Source: Solwaraspora sp. WMMD1047
GTDB lineage: Bacteria > Actinomycetota > Actinomycetes > Mycobacteriales > Micromonosporaceae
Direction of reading: 5' to 3'
Assembly: GCF_029626155.1 (NCBI RefSeq)
Contig: NZ_JARUBL010000001.1
Location: forward strand, 5,002,501-5,066,500
Length of the DNA stretch: 64,000 bases
Positions 51,206 through 61,915 of this stretch are shown one piece after another. The notes below the pieces were generated by a model. The model was not told the DNA's origin and made no database searches. It saw nothing but the letters and a program-made list of their open reading frames with translations. Each line of letters starts with the position of its first letter. Position 1 is the first letter of the stretch. The translations under genes were made by a program, and so were the position numbers.

Positions 51206-51832
51206 CTACAGCACGCCCTTGGTGCTGGGCACGGCGCCGCTGTTGCGCGGGTCGATCGAGGTGGCCTCGCGCAGCGCCCGGGACACGGCCTTGAACTGGG
51301 CCTCCACCACGTGGTGGGCGTCCGGTTGGGCGCCGGGCCGGCCCTCGCGCAGCACGGTCACGTGCATGGTCAACCGGGCCGCCTGCCCGAACGACTCCCA
51401 GACGTGCCGGGTGAGGCTGGTCGGGTAGACCGGGCCGGCGTTGCCGAAGATGTACGGCGCCAGCGTCGCCGGTTCGTCGTGCACCACGTACGGCCGGCCG
51501 GACAGGTCGATGGCGGCCCGGACCAGCACCTCGTCCATCGGTACCGTCGCCGAGCCGTACCGGCGGATGCCGGCCTTGTCGCCGAGCGCGGAGTCGAAGG
51601 CCGCGCCCAGCGCCAGCGCGGTGTCCTCGATGGTGTGGTGGGCGTCGATCTCCAGGTCGCCGATGGTGCGCACGGTCAGGTCGTAGCCGCCGTGCCGGGC
51701 GATCTGGTTGAGCATGTGGTCGAAGAACCCGACGCCGGTGCCGATCTCGGCCTTGCCGGTGCCGTCCAGGTCCAGCTCGACGACGACCTTCGTCTCGTTG
51801 GTGATCCGCTCGATCCGGGCGGTTCTGCTCAC
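51206..51832 (-). CDS. hisB: Imidazoleglycerol-phosphate dehydratase HisB
   Basis: A 208-residue monofunctional IGP dehydratase (sixth step of histidine synthesis). Motifs: [34 protein letters not shown] (metal-binding histidines) and the second half [13 protein letters not shown]. The phosphatase domain found in E. coli HisB is absent, as in other actinobacteria. The GTG at 51832 overlaps the hisC stop (GTGA). Confidence 0.95.
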   Translation of the reverse strand: MSRTARIERITNETKVVVELDLDGTGKAEIGTGVGFFDHMLNQIARHGGYDLTVRTIGDLEIDAHHTIEDTALALGAAFDSALGDKAGIRRYGSATVPMDEVLVRAAIDLSGRPYVVHDEPATLAPYIFGNAGPVYPTSLTRHVWESFGQAARLTMHVTVLREGRPGAQPDAHHVVEAQFKAVSRALREATSIDPRNSGAVPSTKGVL

Positions 51833-53004
51833 TGTCCGACCTTTCTGCTGGGCGCGGTGACGTGCCGCACGGCCTCCAGCGCGGTGAGGAACGCGTCGGT
51901 CTCCGCCGGGGTGCCGGCGGTGACCCGCAGCCAGCCGGGCAGCCCGACGTCGCGGACCAGCACCCCGTGCGCCAGCAACGCCTGCCACACCGCCCGCTGG
52001 TCGCCGCCGGGCGCGAACCCGGCGACGGAGAAGAGTACGAAGTTGGCGTCGCTGGCCGCCACCGTGATCCCGCGGCCGGTCAGCTCGGCGACGATCCGGT
52101 CCCGCTGCTGCTTGATCGCCGCGACCGTGCCGAGCAGCACGTCGCGGTGGGCCAGCGCCGCCCGGGCGGCGGCCTGGGTGAGCGCGGAGAGGTGGTATGG
52201 CAGCCGGACGAGCTGGACGGCGTCCACCACCGCGGGGTGGGCGGCCAGGTAGCCGAGTCGTCCCCCGGCGAAGCCGAACGCCTTGCTCATCGTCCGGGTC
52301 ACCACCAGCCGGGGATGCCCGGGCAGCAGCGCGAGCGCGGTCGGGGTGCCGGGCCGGGCGAATTCCGCGTACGCCTCGTCGACGATCACCATGCCGGGCG
52401 CGGCGGCCAGCACGGCGTCGACCACGGCCGGGTCCAGGGCGGTCCCGGTCGGGTTGTTCGGCGAGCAGAGGAAGACCAGGTCCGGCCGGTGTTCGCGGAC
52501 CTGGGCCACGGCGTCGTCGGCGGTCAGGCCGAACTCGGCGTCCCGCCGGCCGGCCACCCAGCCGGTTCCGGTGCCCAGCGCCAGCAGCGGATGCATCGAG
52601 TACGCCGGGGTGAACCCGAGCGCCACCCGGCCCGGCCCGCCGAACGCCTGCAGCAGTTGCTGCTGGACCTCGTTGGACCCGTTCGCCGCCCAGAGGTTCG
52701 CGGTGGTCAGCCCGTGCCCGAGGTAGTCGGCCAGGTCGGCGCGCAGCGCCACCGCGTCCCGGTCCGGGTAGCGGTTCAGGTCGCGCAGCTCGGCGGCGAC
52801 CGCCTTGCCGATCGCGTCCACCACCGGCTCCGGCACCGGGTACGAGTTCTCGTTGGTGTTCAGCCGCACCGCGACGTCGAGTTGCGGCGCCCCGTACGGC
52901 CGCAGCCCGCGCAGATCGTCCCGGATCGGCAGGTCGTCCAGGCCGGTAGGGATCGGCAGATCCTGGGAGCCGGTAGGGATCGGCGGATCCTGGGCGCCGG
53001 TCAC
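51829..53004 (-). CDS. hisC: Histidinol-phosphate aminotransferase HisC
   Basis: A 391-residue PLP aminotransferase of fold type I. PLP motifs: [20 protein letters not shown] and the Schiff-base lysine in [18 protein letters not shown]-terminal substrate part [14 protein letters not shown]. The first 25 residues are a repeated, poorly conserved extension ([16 protein letters not shown]) caused by a 27-bp tandem repeat. The GTG at 53004 overlaps the hisD stop. Confidence 0.94.
   Translation of the reverse strand: MTGAQDPPIPTGSQDLPIPTGLDDLPIRDDLRGLRPYGAPQLDVAVRLNTNENSYPVPEPVVDAIGKAVAAELRDLNRYPDRDAVALRADLADYLGHGLTTANLWAANGSNEVQQQLLQAFGGPGRVALGFTPAYSMHPLLALGTGTGWVAGRRDAEFGLTADDAVAQVREHRPDLVFLCSPNNPTGTALDPAVVDAVLAAAPGMVIVDEAYAEFARPGTPTALALLPGHPRLVVTRTMSKAFGFAGGRLGYLAAHPAVVDAVQLVRLPYHLSALTQAAARAALAHRDVLLGTVAAIKQQRDRIVAELTGRGITVAASDANFVLFSVAGFAPGGDQRAVWQALLAHGVLVRDVGLPGWLRVTAGTPAETDAFLTALEAVRHVTAPSRKVGQ
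52924..53000 (-). repeat. 27-bp tandem repeat at the hisC 5' end
   Basis: Three copies of a 27-bp unit (52924-52950, 52951-52977, and a 23-bp partial copy 52978-53000), ending next to the start codon of hisC. It encodes repeated (Q/D)D-(P/L)-PIPTG residues in the non-conserved N-terminus. Confidence 0.85.
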
Positions 53005-54332
53005 GACGGCACCTGGGCGGACGACCGGAACCGGGCCTGCACGGCCTGGCCGTGGCCGGGCAGGTCCTCCACGTTGGCCAGGGTGACGACGTGGTCGGCC
53101 ACGTCGCGCAGGGCCGCCTCGTCGTACTCGACGATGTGGATGCCGCGCAGGAACGACTGCACGGACAGTCCGGAGGAGTGCCGGGCGCAGCCGCCGGTCG
53201 GCAGCACGTGGTTGGAGCCGGCGCAGTAGTCGCCGAGCGACACCGGCGCGTACGGGCCGACGAAGATGGCGCCGGCGTTGCGGACCCGCATCGCCCACTG
53301 CCGGGCGTCCCGGGTCTGGATCTCCAGGTGCTCGGCCGCGTACGCGTCGACCACCCGCAGACCGTGCGCCAGATCGTCGACGAGCACCGCGCCGCTCTGG
53401 TCGCCGGTCAGCGCGGCGGTGATCCGCTCGACGTGCTTGGTGGCGGCCACCTGCCGCGGCAGCTCCCGCTCGACCGCCTCGATCAGCTCCACCGAGGGGG
53501 TGACCAGCACGCTCGCCGCGAGCGGGTCGTGTTCGGCCTGGCTGATCAGGTCGGCGGCCACGTGCACCGGGTCGGCGGTGTCGTCGGCCAAGATGGCGAT
53601 CTCGGTCGGCCCGGCCTCGGCGTCGATGCCGACCACCCCGCGCAGCAGCCGCTTGGCGGCGGTCACCCAGACGTTGCCGGGTCCGGTGATCATGTCGACC
53701 GGCTCGCACCGGTCGGTCCCGGCGGCGTCGGTGGCGGACCCGTAGCCGAGCATCGCCACCGCCTGGGCGCCGCCGACGGCGTAGACCTCCTCGACCCCGA
53801 GCAGCGCGCAGGCGGCCAGCACCCGGGCGTCGGGCAGCCCGCCGTTCTCCCGCTGGGGCGGGCTGGCCACCACCAGTGCCCGGACGCCGGCGACCTGGGC
53901 CGGGATCACGTTCATGACGACTGTCGACGGGTACATGGCCAGGCCGCCGGGGACGTAGAGACCGACCCGGTCGACCGGCACCCAGCGCTCGGTGACCGTG
54001 CCGCCCGGGACCACCTGGGTCGTGGTGTCGGTCCGGCGCTGGTCGGCGTGCACCCGGCGGGCCCGCTCCGCGCACTCGACGAGCGCCGCGCGGACCTCGG
54101 GTTCGAGTGCGGATTCGGCCGCCGCGATCGCCTCGGCGGGCACCCGGACCCGGTCCAGGCTGATCCCGTCGAAGCGTTCGGTCGCCTCCCGGATCGCCGG
54201 GTACCCATGCGCGCGGACCGCCTCGACGATCGGGCGGATCTTCTCCACCGCCACCGAGACGTCCAGCTGGGCACGGGGCAGCAGGCCGTGTGGGTCACGC
54301 GCGCCGCCGCGCAGGTCGATCCGGTTCAGCAC
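53001..54332 (-). CDS. hisD: Histidinol dehydrogenase HisD
   Basis: A 443-residue zinc enzyme for the last two oxidation steps of histidine synthesis. Motifs: [53 protein letters not shown] and GLSVQSFLR. Zinc ligands are expected in the QAEHDP and C-terminal segments. The GTG at 54332 (LNRIDLRG) was chosen over a longer in-frame start, since family members begin here. It is the first gene of the his operon and is divergent from the LON-domain gene; no attenuator-like histidine leader was seen. Confidence 0.95.
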   Translation of the reverse strand: MLNRIDLRGGARDPHGLLPRAQLDVSVAVEKIRPIVEAVRAHGYPAIREATERFDGISLDRVRVPAEAIAAAESALEPEVRAALVECAERARRVHADQRRTDTTTQVVPGGTVTERWVPVDRVGLYVPGGLAMYPSTVVMNVIPAQVAGVRALVVASPPQRENGGLPDARVLAACALLGVEEVYAVGGAQAVAMLGYGSATDAAGTDRCEPVDMITGPGNVWVTAAKRLLRGVVGIDAEAGPTEIAILADDTADPVHVAADLISQAEHDPLAASVLVTPSVELIEAVERELPRQVAATKHVERITAALTGDQSGAVLVDDLAHGLRVVDAYAAEHLEIQTRDARQWAMRVRNAGAIFVGPYAPVSLGDYCAGSNHVLPTGGCARHSSGLSVQSFLRGIHIVEYDEAALRDVADHVVTLANVEDLPGHGQAVQARFRSSAQVPS

Positions 54333-54519
54333 GCCTGCGAGTCTAGGCGGCCGCTGATGGTCGGGCCGAGGCCGTCCAGCGGGCGGGACGGTGAGCCCGG
54401 CCACGGGCGAACGCGGGCCGGCGCCGGGAGGGTCCGGGGGCGGGCGCCGAGGTGATCGCTCACCGGTAGCCGGCGGCTCCGCCGCCGGCCGGGCTGGCGT
54501 CGGAGGTTAGGCTCGACCG

Positions 54520-55398
54520 GTGAGTGCGCGGCTGCCGGTCTTCCCGCTCGGGACGGTGCTGTTTCCCGGCCTGGTGCTGCCGCTGCACATCTTCGAGGAG
54601 CGCTACCGGGCGCTGATCCGCCATCTGATCGGGCTGCCCGACGGCACCCCCCGCGAGTTCGGCGTGGTCGCGGTCCGCAGCGGGTGGTCGGCCGCCACCA
54701 CCGCGGCCGGCCCCGGCGGCCAGCCCAGCTCGGTCGGCCCGATCGGCACCACCGGCACCATCGGCCCCAGCGGCCCCAGCGGCCCCAGCGGCCCGGCCGA
54801 GGCCGGTGGCCCGACCGGCTCGGGTGGCCCGACCGGCGGCGCCGGTCCCGGTGCCGGGGCGGGTGGCGGCGGGCCTTCGGGCGGGTACGGGACCGGGCCG
54901 GGCCGGGGCGGGGCGGTGCTGCACGAGGTGGGTTGCACGGCCGAGTTGCGCCAGGTGACCGAGTTACCGGACGGCCGGTTCGACGTGGTGACGGTGGGGC
55001 GGCGGCGGTTCCGGATCGTCGACGTGGCGGAGGGGTCCGAACCGTATCTGACCGCGGCGGTGGACTGGCTGCCCGAGCCGGCCGGTCGGGAGGACGTGGC
55101 CGACCTGCTCGCGCCCCGGGTGCTCGCGGTCTTCCGGCAGTACCTGGGGCTGATCCGGGACGATCCGGAGGAGATCTCCGAGCAGCTGCCTGACGATCCG
55201 ACGGTGTTGTCGCACCTGGTGGCGGCGACCGCGGCGCTGAGCCTGGCGGACCGTCAACGGCTGCTGGCCACCCTGGACACGGCCGGTCGGCTCCGCGCCG
55301 AGCTGCGTCTGCTCACCCGCGAGGCGACTCTGTTGCGCCAGGTTCGGGCGGTGCCGGTGCCGCTGCCGGAGCTGGCCGTTCCGACGAGCCCCAACTGA
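54520..55398 (+). CDS. LON substrate-binding domain protein
   Basis: A 292-residue stand-alone LON N-domain protein, without AAA+ or protease parts. It shows LPVFPLGTVLFPGLVLPLHIFEERYRALI (start of the domain; only part given by position, 4-32) and FGVVAVRSG. A collagen-like Gly/Pro/Ser/Thr insertion (about 65-130, GPSGPSGPSG) interrupts the domain, after which it resumes (VGCTAELRQVTELPDGRFDV). The GTG start at 54520 places the conserved motif within the first ten residues. The role of these proteins is unclear. Its 3' end overlaps the convergent membrane protein gene by 86 bp. Confidence 0.85.
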   Translation: MSARLPVFPLGTVLFPGLVLPLHIFEERYRALIRHLIGLPDGTPREFGVVAVRSGWSAATTAAGPGGQPSSVGPIGTTGTIGPSGPSGPSGPAEAGGPTGSGGPTGGAGPGAGAGGGGPSGGYGTGPGRGGAVLHEVGCTAELRQVTELPDGRFDVVTVGRRRFRIVDVAEGSEPYLTAAVDWLPEPAGREDVADLLAPRVLAVFRQYLGLIRDDPEEISEQLPDDPTVLSHLVAATAALSLADRQRLLATLDTAGRLRAELRLLTREATLLRQVRAVPVPLPELAVPTSPN

Positions 55399-56302
55399 CC
55401 ACCGGCGGCTCGCCGCCCCCGGCCGTCTGGTCGGCAGCAGGAACGTCGCTGGCGGTGCCCGGATCGGTGACGACGGCGGCTCCGTTCGCCTCAGCGACAT
55501 CACCTGCGCCACCGGCACCGAACCCCCCGGCGGTTTCCACCGTTGCCGTTCCCGTTCCCGCCGGCGGTCCGCCGGGACCGGCGTCGTATCGCAGGTGGTC
55601 GGGCTCAGGTCGCAGCGAGGGGTGCCCCGACCAGCCCGCGAGCAGGGTGTACATGACCGCCACGCCGAATGCCGGCAGCAGCAGGTTGCCCTGGATCGTC
55701 GGGATCACCCCCAGCACCCACTCGAAGCCACCGGCCCGCAGGTCCGGCGGCCGGTTGAGAATGTCCCCGACCTGGGCGTCGGCGAGCAGCCGCTGGTACT
55801 CGGCGAGGCCGATCCGGCGCCCGACCTGCCAGGCGACCACCGCCGCGCCGAGCGCGCCGAGCACCGCGACGATCAGGCCGAAGGGCCCGCGCCGGCGGCG
55901 CAGCAGCAGCCAGACCGCGATCGCGGTCGCCACGCCGAAGCAGAGCCCGATAAGCGTGAACCAGCCGTCGGCGGCGATGAACTCCTCCGGCTGGGCCTGG
56001 GTCAGGACCGCCCCGTCCGCGGTTTTGCGGACCGGCACGGCCGGGGCGAGGGCCGCCCAGAGCAACCCGATCGGCAGTCCCAGCAGGGTGATCCCGGCGG
56101 CCGTCGCAACTCCGACAAGCGCCGCCAACCCGGGCCGTCGGCCACCGCCGACCGGCGGCCCGGCCGGGACCGGGCCGGCCGAAACCGGGCCGGCCGCCGT
56201 GGGGCCGGTCTGGGCGGCCGGCACGGTCGGGTCAGCCGGCAGCGACGTGCCGTCGCCGGCGTCTCCGGACGGCGGATGGGGTTCGGAAGTGGCCGGGCTC
56301 AC
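55313..56302 (-). CDS. DUF2567-like membrane protein
   Basis: A 329-residue protein with a Pro/Ala-rich N-terminus (about 1-55), then four or five transmembrane helices (LAALVGVATAAGITLLGLP, DGWFTLIGLCFGVATAIAVWLLL, GLIVAVLGALGAAVVAWQVG, GNLLLPAFGVAVMYTLLAGW) and a disordered Ala/Gly/Pro tail. Pattern and motif AALAPAVPVRKTADGAVL fit DUF2567 proteins of actinobacteria; the function is unknown. The start is a GTG at 56302. The tail-coding region overlaps the LON gene by 86 bp in antisense. Confidence 0.75.
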   Translation of the reverse strand: MSPATSEPHPPSGDAGDGTSLPADPTVPAAQTGPTAAGPVSAGPVPAGPPVGGGRRPGLAALVGVATAAGITLLGLPIGLLWAALAPAVPVRKTADGAVLTQAQPEEFIAADGWFTLIGLCFGVATAIAVWLLLRRRRGPFGLIVAVLGALGAAVVAWQVGRRIGLAEYQRLLADAQVGDILNRPPDLRAGGFEWVLGVIPTIQGNLLLPAFGVAVMYTLLAGWSGHPSLRPEPDHLRYDAGPGGPPAGTGTATVETAGGFGAGGAGDVAEANGAAVVTDPGTASDVPAADQTAGGGEPPVVSWGSSERPAPAAAPAPPEPGATESPRG

Positions 56303-56349
56303 CTGGTGATCCTCTCAGGCCGGACCGGCGATCCGGCCGGCGGACCCGG

Positions 56350-56430
56350 GATCGGTGGCCGCGGACCGGCGGATCGGGCGGCGGAGCCGCGATCGGTGGC
56401 CGCGGACCGGCGGCCGGGCGGCGGAGCCGC
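56350..56430. repeat. Two copies of a ~40-bp GC-rich repeat
   Basis: A 41-bp unit (56350-56390, beginning gatcggtggccgcggaccgg) followed by a 40-bp copy (56391-56430). It fills the gap between the dnaE stop and the DUF2567-like start. No coding role is evident. Confidence 0.8.
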
Positions 56431-56483
56431 GATCCGGCCGGTTTCCCGGCCACCTGCCGGTCCGGCCGGGTGACCGCCGCTTC

Positions 56484-59400
56484 TCAGCCGGCCACCGCGC
56501 TGGGGCCGAGCAGCGCCTTGAGGTCGGCCATCAGCGCCGTGGTGGGCGCCACCCGCAGCGGTCCCAGCCGCAGCACCGTCGCCCGGGAACCGTTGACCAG
56601 CCGGACGTGCACCTCGGCCGACCCGGGATGGCTGGTCAGCACCTCCCGCAGCCGCTCCACCAGCGGCGGGGTGCAGCGGGCCGGCGGCAGCGCGAGGATG
56701 ACGGGCTTCACCTCGTCGGCCGCGGTGATCTCCGGCACCGACAGGTCCATCGCCATCAGCCGGGGCTGGTCGTCGCGCCGGTCCACCCGGCCCTTCACCA
56801 CGACGATGGCGTCCTCGGCGATGTACTGGCCGACGAGTTCGTAGGTGTTCGGGAAGAACAGCACCTCGACCGCGCCGCCCAGGTCCTCCAGGCTCGCCGA
56901 CGCCCACGCCCGGCCCTGCTTGGTGATCCGCCGCTGCACCCCGGAGAGGATCCCCGCGAGGGTCACCACCTGGCCGTCGGGCACAGCCCCCTCCTCGCCG
57001 AGCGAGGCGATGGAGCGGTCGGCCGCCGCGGCGAGCACGTGCTCCACCCCGAACAGCGGGTGGTCGGAGACGTAGAGCCCGAGCATCTCCCGTTCGAAGG
57101 TGAGCAGGTCGGTCTTGTCCCACTCGGTGCTGGGAATCTGCGGGGTGACCACCATCGCGCCGCCGGGCGCGCCGTCGCCGGCGCCGAACGCGTCGCCGAA
57201 CAGGTCGTACTGGCCGACCGCCTCGTTGCGCTTGATGTCGAGGAAGGAGTCGATCGCGTCGGCGTGCACGGCGAGCAGCCCCTTGCGGGTGTGCCCGAGC
57301 GAGTCGAAGGCGCCCGCCTTGATCAGCGATTCGACGGTGCGCTTGTTGCAGGCGACGGCGTCGACCTTGCGCAGGTAGTCGTAGAAGTCGGTGTAGGCGC
57401 CCTTCTCCCGGCGGTTGCGCCGGATGGACTCCACCACGTTGACGCCGACGTTGCGGACCGCGGCGAGGCCGAACCGGATGTTCTCGCCGACCGCGGCGAA
57501 CCGGGCGTTGGACTCGTTCACGTCCGGCGGCAGGACCTTGATCCTCATCCGCCGGCACTCGGCCAGGTAGACGGCGGCCTTGTCCTTGTCGTCGCCGACG
57601 CTGGTGAGCAGGGCGGCCATGTACTCGGCCGGGTAGTTGGCCTTGAGGTACGCGGTCCAGTACGAGACCAGCCCGTACCCGGCGGTGTGTGCCTTGTTGA
57701 AGGCGTAGTCGGAGAACGGGACCAGGATGTCCCAGAGCGTCTTGATCGCCTCCGGGGAGTAGCCGTTGTCCCGCATGCCCTGCGAGAACGGCACGTACTC
57801 CTTGTCCAGGATCTCCTTCTTCTTCTTGCCCATCGCCCGGCGCAGCAGGTCGGCGGCGCCGAGGGTGTAGCCGGCGAGCTGCTGGGCGATCGCCATCACC
57901 TGCTCCTGGTAGACGATCAACCCGTAGGTGTCGCCCAGGATCTCGGCGAGCGGCTCGGCCAGCTCCGGGTGGATCGGCACCACCGGCTTGCGGTTGTTCT
58001 TGCGGTCGGCGTACTCGTTGTGGGCGTTGGCGCCCATCGGACCCGGCCGGTAGAGGGCGAGCACCGCCGAGATGTCCTCGAAGTTGTCCGGCACCATCGA
58101 GCGCAGCAGCGACCGCATCGGCCCGCCGTCGAGCTGGAACACCCCGAGCGTGTCGCCCCGGGCCAGCAGCTCGTAGGTGGGTTTGTCGTCCAGCGGCAGC
58201 TCCTCCAGGACCATGTCCAGGCCCCGGTTCTCCTTGATCGACTCGACGCAGTCGTCCATCACGGTGAGGTTGCGCAGGCCCAGGAAGTCCATCTTGAGCA
58301 GGCCGATGGTCTCGCAGGCGCCCATGTCCCACTGGGTGATGATGGCGCCGTCCTGCTCGCGCTTCTGGATCGGCAGCACGTCCATCAGCGGGTCCCGGGA
58401 CAGGATCACCCCGGCGGCGTGCACCCCCCACTGCCGCTTGAGCCCCTCCAGCCCCTTGGCCGTGTCGACGATCTTCTTGACCTCGGCGTCGGACTCGTAG
58501 AGCTGGCGGAACTCCACCGCCTCCGGGTAGCGCGGGTGCTTCGGGTCGAAGATGCCGCCGAGCGGGATGTCCTTGCCCATCACCGGCGGCGGCATCGCCT
58601 TGGTGATCCGGTCGCCCATCGCGAACGGGTAGCCGAGCACCCGGGCGGCGTCCTTCACCGCCGCCTTCGCCTTGATCGTGCCGTAGGTGATGATCTGGGC
58701 GACCCGCTCCTCGCCGTACCGCTCGGTCGCGTACCGGATCATGTCGCCGCGCCGACGCTCGTCGAAGTCCATGTCGATGTCGGGCATCGAGACGCGGTCG
58801 GGGTTGAGGAACCGTTCGAAGAGCAGGCCGTGCGGGATCGGGTCCAGCTCGGTGATGCCCAGGGCGTACGCGATCAGGGCGCCGGCGGCCGACCCACGGC
58901 CCGGACCGACCCGGATGCCCTCCCGCTTGGCGTAGTCCACCAGGTCGGCGGTGACCAGGAAGTAGCCGGGGAAGCCCATCTTCAGGATCACGTCGAGCTC
59001 GTACTCGGCCTGCTTGCGGTGCCCCTCCGGCACGCCGCCGGGGAACCGCCGCTCCAGCCCGCGCAGCACCTCCTTGCGCAGGAAGGTCTCCTCGGTCTCG
59101 CCGGCCGGCACCGGGAACTGCGGCATCAGGTTGCGGGAGGCGAACAGCGCCGAGTAGTCGCCGATCTTCTCGGCGATCTCCAGGGTGTTGTCGCAGGCGC
59201 CCGGCACCTCCGCGTCCCACAGCGCCCGCATCTCGGCCGGCGACTTGAGGTAGAAGTCCCGGGCGTCGAACTTGAACCGCTTCGGGTCGGCCATCGTCGA
59301 CCCGGACTGCACGCAGAGCAGCACCTCGTGCGCGTCGGCATCCCGGTCGTAGGTGTAGTGCAGGTCGTTGGTGGCCACCGGCTTGAGGTTGAGCCGCTTG

Positions 59401-60020
59401 CCGAGCCGGATCAGGTCCTGCCGGACCCGGGTCTCGATGTCCAGACCGTGGTCCATCAGCTCCAGGTAGTAGTTGTCCGCACCGAAGATGTCCCGGAACT
59501 CGGCCGCCGACTCGCACGCCTTGTCGAAGTTGCCGATCCGCAGCCAGGTCTGCACCTCGCCGGAGGGGCAGCCGGTGGTGGCGATGATCCCCTTGCCGTA
59601 CTCGTGCAGCAGTTCGCGGTCCGCGCGCGGCTTGTAGAAGTACCCCTCCAGGCTGGCCCGCGACTGCATCCGGAACAGGTTGCGCAGCCCGTCACCGTCC
59701 GCGGCGAGCATGGTCAGGTGGGTGTACGCGCCACCGCCGGAGACGTCGTTCTCGCCGCCGTCGGCCCAGCGCACCCGGGTCCGGTCCCGCCGGTCGGTGC
59801 CCGGGGTGAGATACATCTCGCTGCCGATGATCGGCCGGATCCCGGCCGCGGTGGCCTGCTTGTAGAAGTCGTACGCCCCGAACAGGTTGCCGTGGTCGGT
59901 CATCGCCAGCGCGGGCATGCCGAGCCGGTTGGCCTCGGCGAACAGGTCCTTGAGTCGGGCCGCCCCGTCGAGCATCGAGTACTCGGTGTGTACGTGCAGG
60001 TGCACGAACGAGTCAGCCAC
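56484..60020 (-). CDS. dnaE: DNA polymerase III subunit alpha (DnaE)
   Basis: A 1178-residue C-family replicative polymerase. Order: PHP domain from the N-terminus ([15 protein letters not shown]), polymerase core with [13 protein letters not shown] near residue 411 (catalytic Asp), fingers ([18 protein letters not shown]), helix-hairpin-helix part and a C-terminal OB fold ([34 protein letters not shown]). Length is typical for actinobacterial DnaE1. I chose the GTG at 60020 because it begins just before the conserved PHP motif; the in-frame upstream codons are not conserved-looking. Confidence 0.97.
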   Translation of the reverse strand: MADSFVHLHVHTEYSMLDGAARLKDLFAEANRLGMPALAMTDHGNLFGAYDFYKQATAAGIRPIIGSEMYLTPGTDRRDRTRVRWADGGENDVSGGGAYTHLTMLAADGDGLRNLFRMQSRASLEGYFYKPRADRELLHEYGKGIIATTGCPSGEVQTWLRIGNFDKACESAAEFRDIFGADNYYLELMDHGLDIETRVRQDLIRLGKRLNLKPVATNDLHYTYDRDADAHEVLLCVQSGSTMADPKRFKFDARDFYLKSPAEMRALWDAEVPGACDNTLEIAEKIGDYSALFASRNLMPQFPVPAGETEETFLRKEVLRGLERRFPGGVPEGHRKQAEYELDVILKMGFPGYFLVTADLVDYAKREGIRVGPGRGSAAGALIAYALGITELDPIPHGLLFERFLNPDRVSMPDIDMDFDERRRGDMIRYATERYGEERVAQIITYGTIKAKAAVKDAARVLGYPFAMGDRITKAMPPPVMGKDIPLGGIFDPKHPRYPEAVEFRQLYESDAEVKKIVDTAKGLEGLKRQWGVHAAGVILSRDPLMDVLPIQKREQDGAIITQWDMGACETIGLLKMDFLGLRNLTVMDDCVESIKENRGLDMVLEELPLDDKPTYELLARGDTLGVFQLDGGPMRSLLRSMVPDNFEDISAVLALYRPGPMGANAHNEYADRKNNRKPVVPIHPELAEPLAEILGDTYGLIVYQEQVMAIAQQLAGYTLGAADLLRRAMGKKKKEILDKEYVPFSQGMRDNGYSPEAIKTLWDILVPFSDYAFNKAHTAGYGLVSYWTAYLKANYPAEYMAALLTSVGDDKDKAAVYLAECRRMRIKVLPPDVNESNARFAAVGENIRFGLAAVRNVGVNVVESIRRNRREKGAYTDFYDYLRKVDAVACNKRTVESLIKAGAFDSLGHTRKGLLAVHADAIDSFLDIKRNEAVGQYDLFGDAFGAGDGAPGGAMVVTPQIPSTEWDKTDLLTFEREMLGLYVSDHPLFGVEHVLAAAADRSIASLGEEGAVPDGQVVTLAGILSGVQRRITKQGRAWASASLEDLGGAVEVLFFPNTYELVGQYIAEDAIVVVKGRVDRRDDQPRLMAMDLSVPEITAADEVKPVILALPPARCTPPLVERLREVLTSHPGSAEVHVRLVNGSRATVLRLGPLRVAPTTALMADLKALLGPSAVAG

Positions 60021-60107
60021 GGATCCCCTCCACCTCTGCGCCACCCCCCGGCGCCGCTGGCAGCCTAGTCCTGAAGTGATCGGCCGGCCAGGCACCGGGC
60101 CGCGGGG

Positions 60108-61751
60108 TCAGCGGGCGAAGGGTTCGACCATCACCGATGCCGCCAGCAGCCACGCCTGCCGGGTCTCGTCCTGGAGCTGGTGGTACTCGATGGAGGAGCC
60201 GGTCTCCAGCGCGGCGTCGTACGGCACCACCGCCACCGCCCGGGTCCGGGTGGCGAAGTGCCGCTGCAGATCGTCCAGGAGCGGCGACCGGCCCGGAGTC
60301 GGGCAGGAGAGCAGGGTCACCGCGTTGTCGGCCAGCTCGCCCATCCCGACGTCGTGCAGCAGGTCGAGCATCCAGTCGGCGGTGAAGGCGGCGTCCTCGC
60401 GCGGCACCGTGGTGACGACCAGCTGGTCGGCGGCCTGCAGCACGGTCTGCCAGTTCGCGCTCTCCACGTTGTTGCCGGTGTCCACGCAGATCACGTCGTG
60501 GGTGCGGCGCAGCAGCTCCAGCACCCGGCGGACGGTGTGCTGGTCGAGCCGTTGGGCGAAGCGTGGGCTCTCCTCCCCGGCCAGCACGTCGTACGAGCCG
60601 TCGGAGGCGTGCCGCAGGTAGTCGTCGAGCCGGTCGGTCAGGTCGGCGCCGTGCCGGGACTCGACGTCCAGCAGGTCGGCGACCAGGTGCCGGATCGTCC
60701 GGGCGTGTCGGGCACTGCCGGCCCGCAGCCCGAGGGTGCCGCGCAGCTCGTTGTCGTCCCAGGCCAGCACGCCCCGGCCGCGCACGCTGCCGATGGTGGC
60801 AGCGCCGAGGACGGTCGCGGTGGTCTTGTGTACGCCCCCCTTGGGGTTGGCGAAGGCCAGCACCCGCGGGGTGCCGAGGTCGCGGCGCAGCACGCTCACC
60901 GCCCGCTCGACCTCGCTGTCGGTCCGGCTCTCCTGCCACTCCACCCGGGCCGGGTAGCCGGCCTCGCGGGTCACCCGGGCCCGCTCGGGGGCGGGCTGCG
61001 GCGGCACCGGAGGATGGCCGCGCCGGGCCGGCGGCAGCGGCGGGGCGGGCATCCGCTCCGGACCGGGATGCACCGGCGGCGGCGCGACCGGGGGGTGCGC
61101 GACCGGCGGCCCGGGTGGCGGGGGCGCGGGTGGCGGGACCGGCGGCGGCGCCACCACCGGGGGCGGCGCGACCGGGGCGGTGCGGTAGCCGTCGAGCAGC
61201 GCGTAGCGGGACTGCCGCGGCTCCGGCTGGTAACCGTTCTCCAGCAGCGCGTAGCGCGACTCGCCGGGCGGCGGGCCGGGGTCGGCACCGGGCCGCGGTG
61301 GCGGACCCGCCGGGTAGCCGGCACCGGCGGGGTAACCGGCCTCGGCCGGGTAACCGCCCTCGGCCGGCGACGCCTGTCCGGGGGCGGCCGGATAACCGGC
61401 CCGACGGGGTCGGATCGGCCGGGGCACCGGGGTGGACCCGGAATAGCCGGACCCGGGGCGCCCGGGGCCGGCACCGGGATGGTAGCCCGGCCCGGCACCG
61501 TAGTGCGGGTCGGCCGGCGGGCCGGGCCGGTAGCCCGGTTCGGGCTCGCCCGGAGCGCCGATGCTGGCCCGGCCCTGGGCGCCGTTGCCGGCGAGCCGGC
61601 CGGGCCGGTCGGCCTGACCGGCCTCGTCGCCACGCTCACCCTGGTCCGGGGAGTCGCCGGTGCGGCCAGCCAGCCGGGCCCGGTCGAGCAGAGCCCGCCA
61701 GCGGGGTGCTGATTCCGCCGGCCGGCCCCAGCCGGTCTCGGTGCCGTCCAC
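60108..61751 (-). CDS. ParA/EspI-like ATPase with Pro-rich N-terminus
   Basis: A 547-residue protein. Residues about 1-270 are low-complexity Pro/Gly/Tyr/Ala, including two copies of SRYALL(E/D)-(N)GY. The C-terminal half is a deviant Walker A ATPase of the ParA/MinD group, with FANPKGGVHKTT (about 298-309) and ICVDTGNNVESA; the usual Lys of the second position is kept but the motif reads GGVHKT instead of GGVGKT. EspI-type ATPases of ESX/type VII secretion loci share this layout; no other ESX gene is near. The GTG at 61751 is the start. Confidence 0.8.
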   Translation of the reverse strand: MDGTETGWGRPAESAPRWRALLDRARLAGRTGDSPDQGERGDEAGQADRPGRLAGNGAQGRASIGAPGEPEPGYRPGPPADPHYGAGPGYHPGAGPGRPGSGYSGSTPVPRPIRPRRAGYPAAPGQASPAEGGYPAEAGYPAGAGYPAGPPPRPGADPGPPPGESRYALLENGYQPEPRQSRYALLDGYRTAPVAPPPVVAPPPVPPPAPPPPGPPVAHPPVAPPPVHPGPERMPAPPLPPARRGHPPVPPQPAPERARVTREAGYPARVEWQESRTDSEVERAVSVLRRDLGTPRVLAFANPKGGVHKTTATVLGAATIGSVRGRGVLAWDDNELRGTLGLRAGSARHARTIRHLVADLLDVESRHGADLTDRLDDYLRHASDGSYDVLAGEESPRFAQRLDQHTVRRVLELLRRTHDVICVDTGNNVESANWQTVLQAADQLVVTTVPREDAAFTADWMLDLLHDVGMGELADNAVTLLSCPTPGRSPLLDDLQRHFATRTRAVAVVPYDAALETGSSIEYHQLQDETRQAWLLAASVMVEPFAR

Positions 61752-61915
61752 GGCTCGCCCTCCCAGCGTTATCGGTCCCGCCCTGACAGGCTACGAAGCA
61801 AAACCTGTTCAGGCCACACCAGAGCACTCATCCCGCTGTCGTGACCCACTGCGCGGGATTTCCTTCCATCACCTCAACGCCCGGCTTTCCGTTCGCCGGC
61901 CACCCCGACCAGGGG

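Noticed and set aside
54469-54489. 9-bp GC hairpin upstream of the LON-domain gene
   Set aside because: Lies before a start codon, not after a gene, and short GC hairpins are expected by chance at this base composition.
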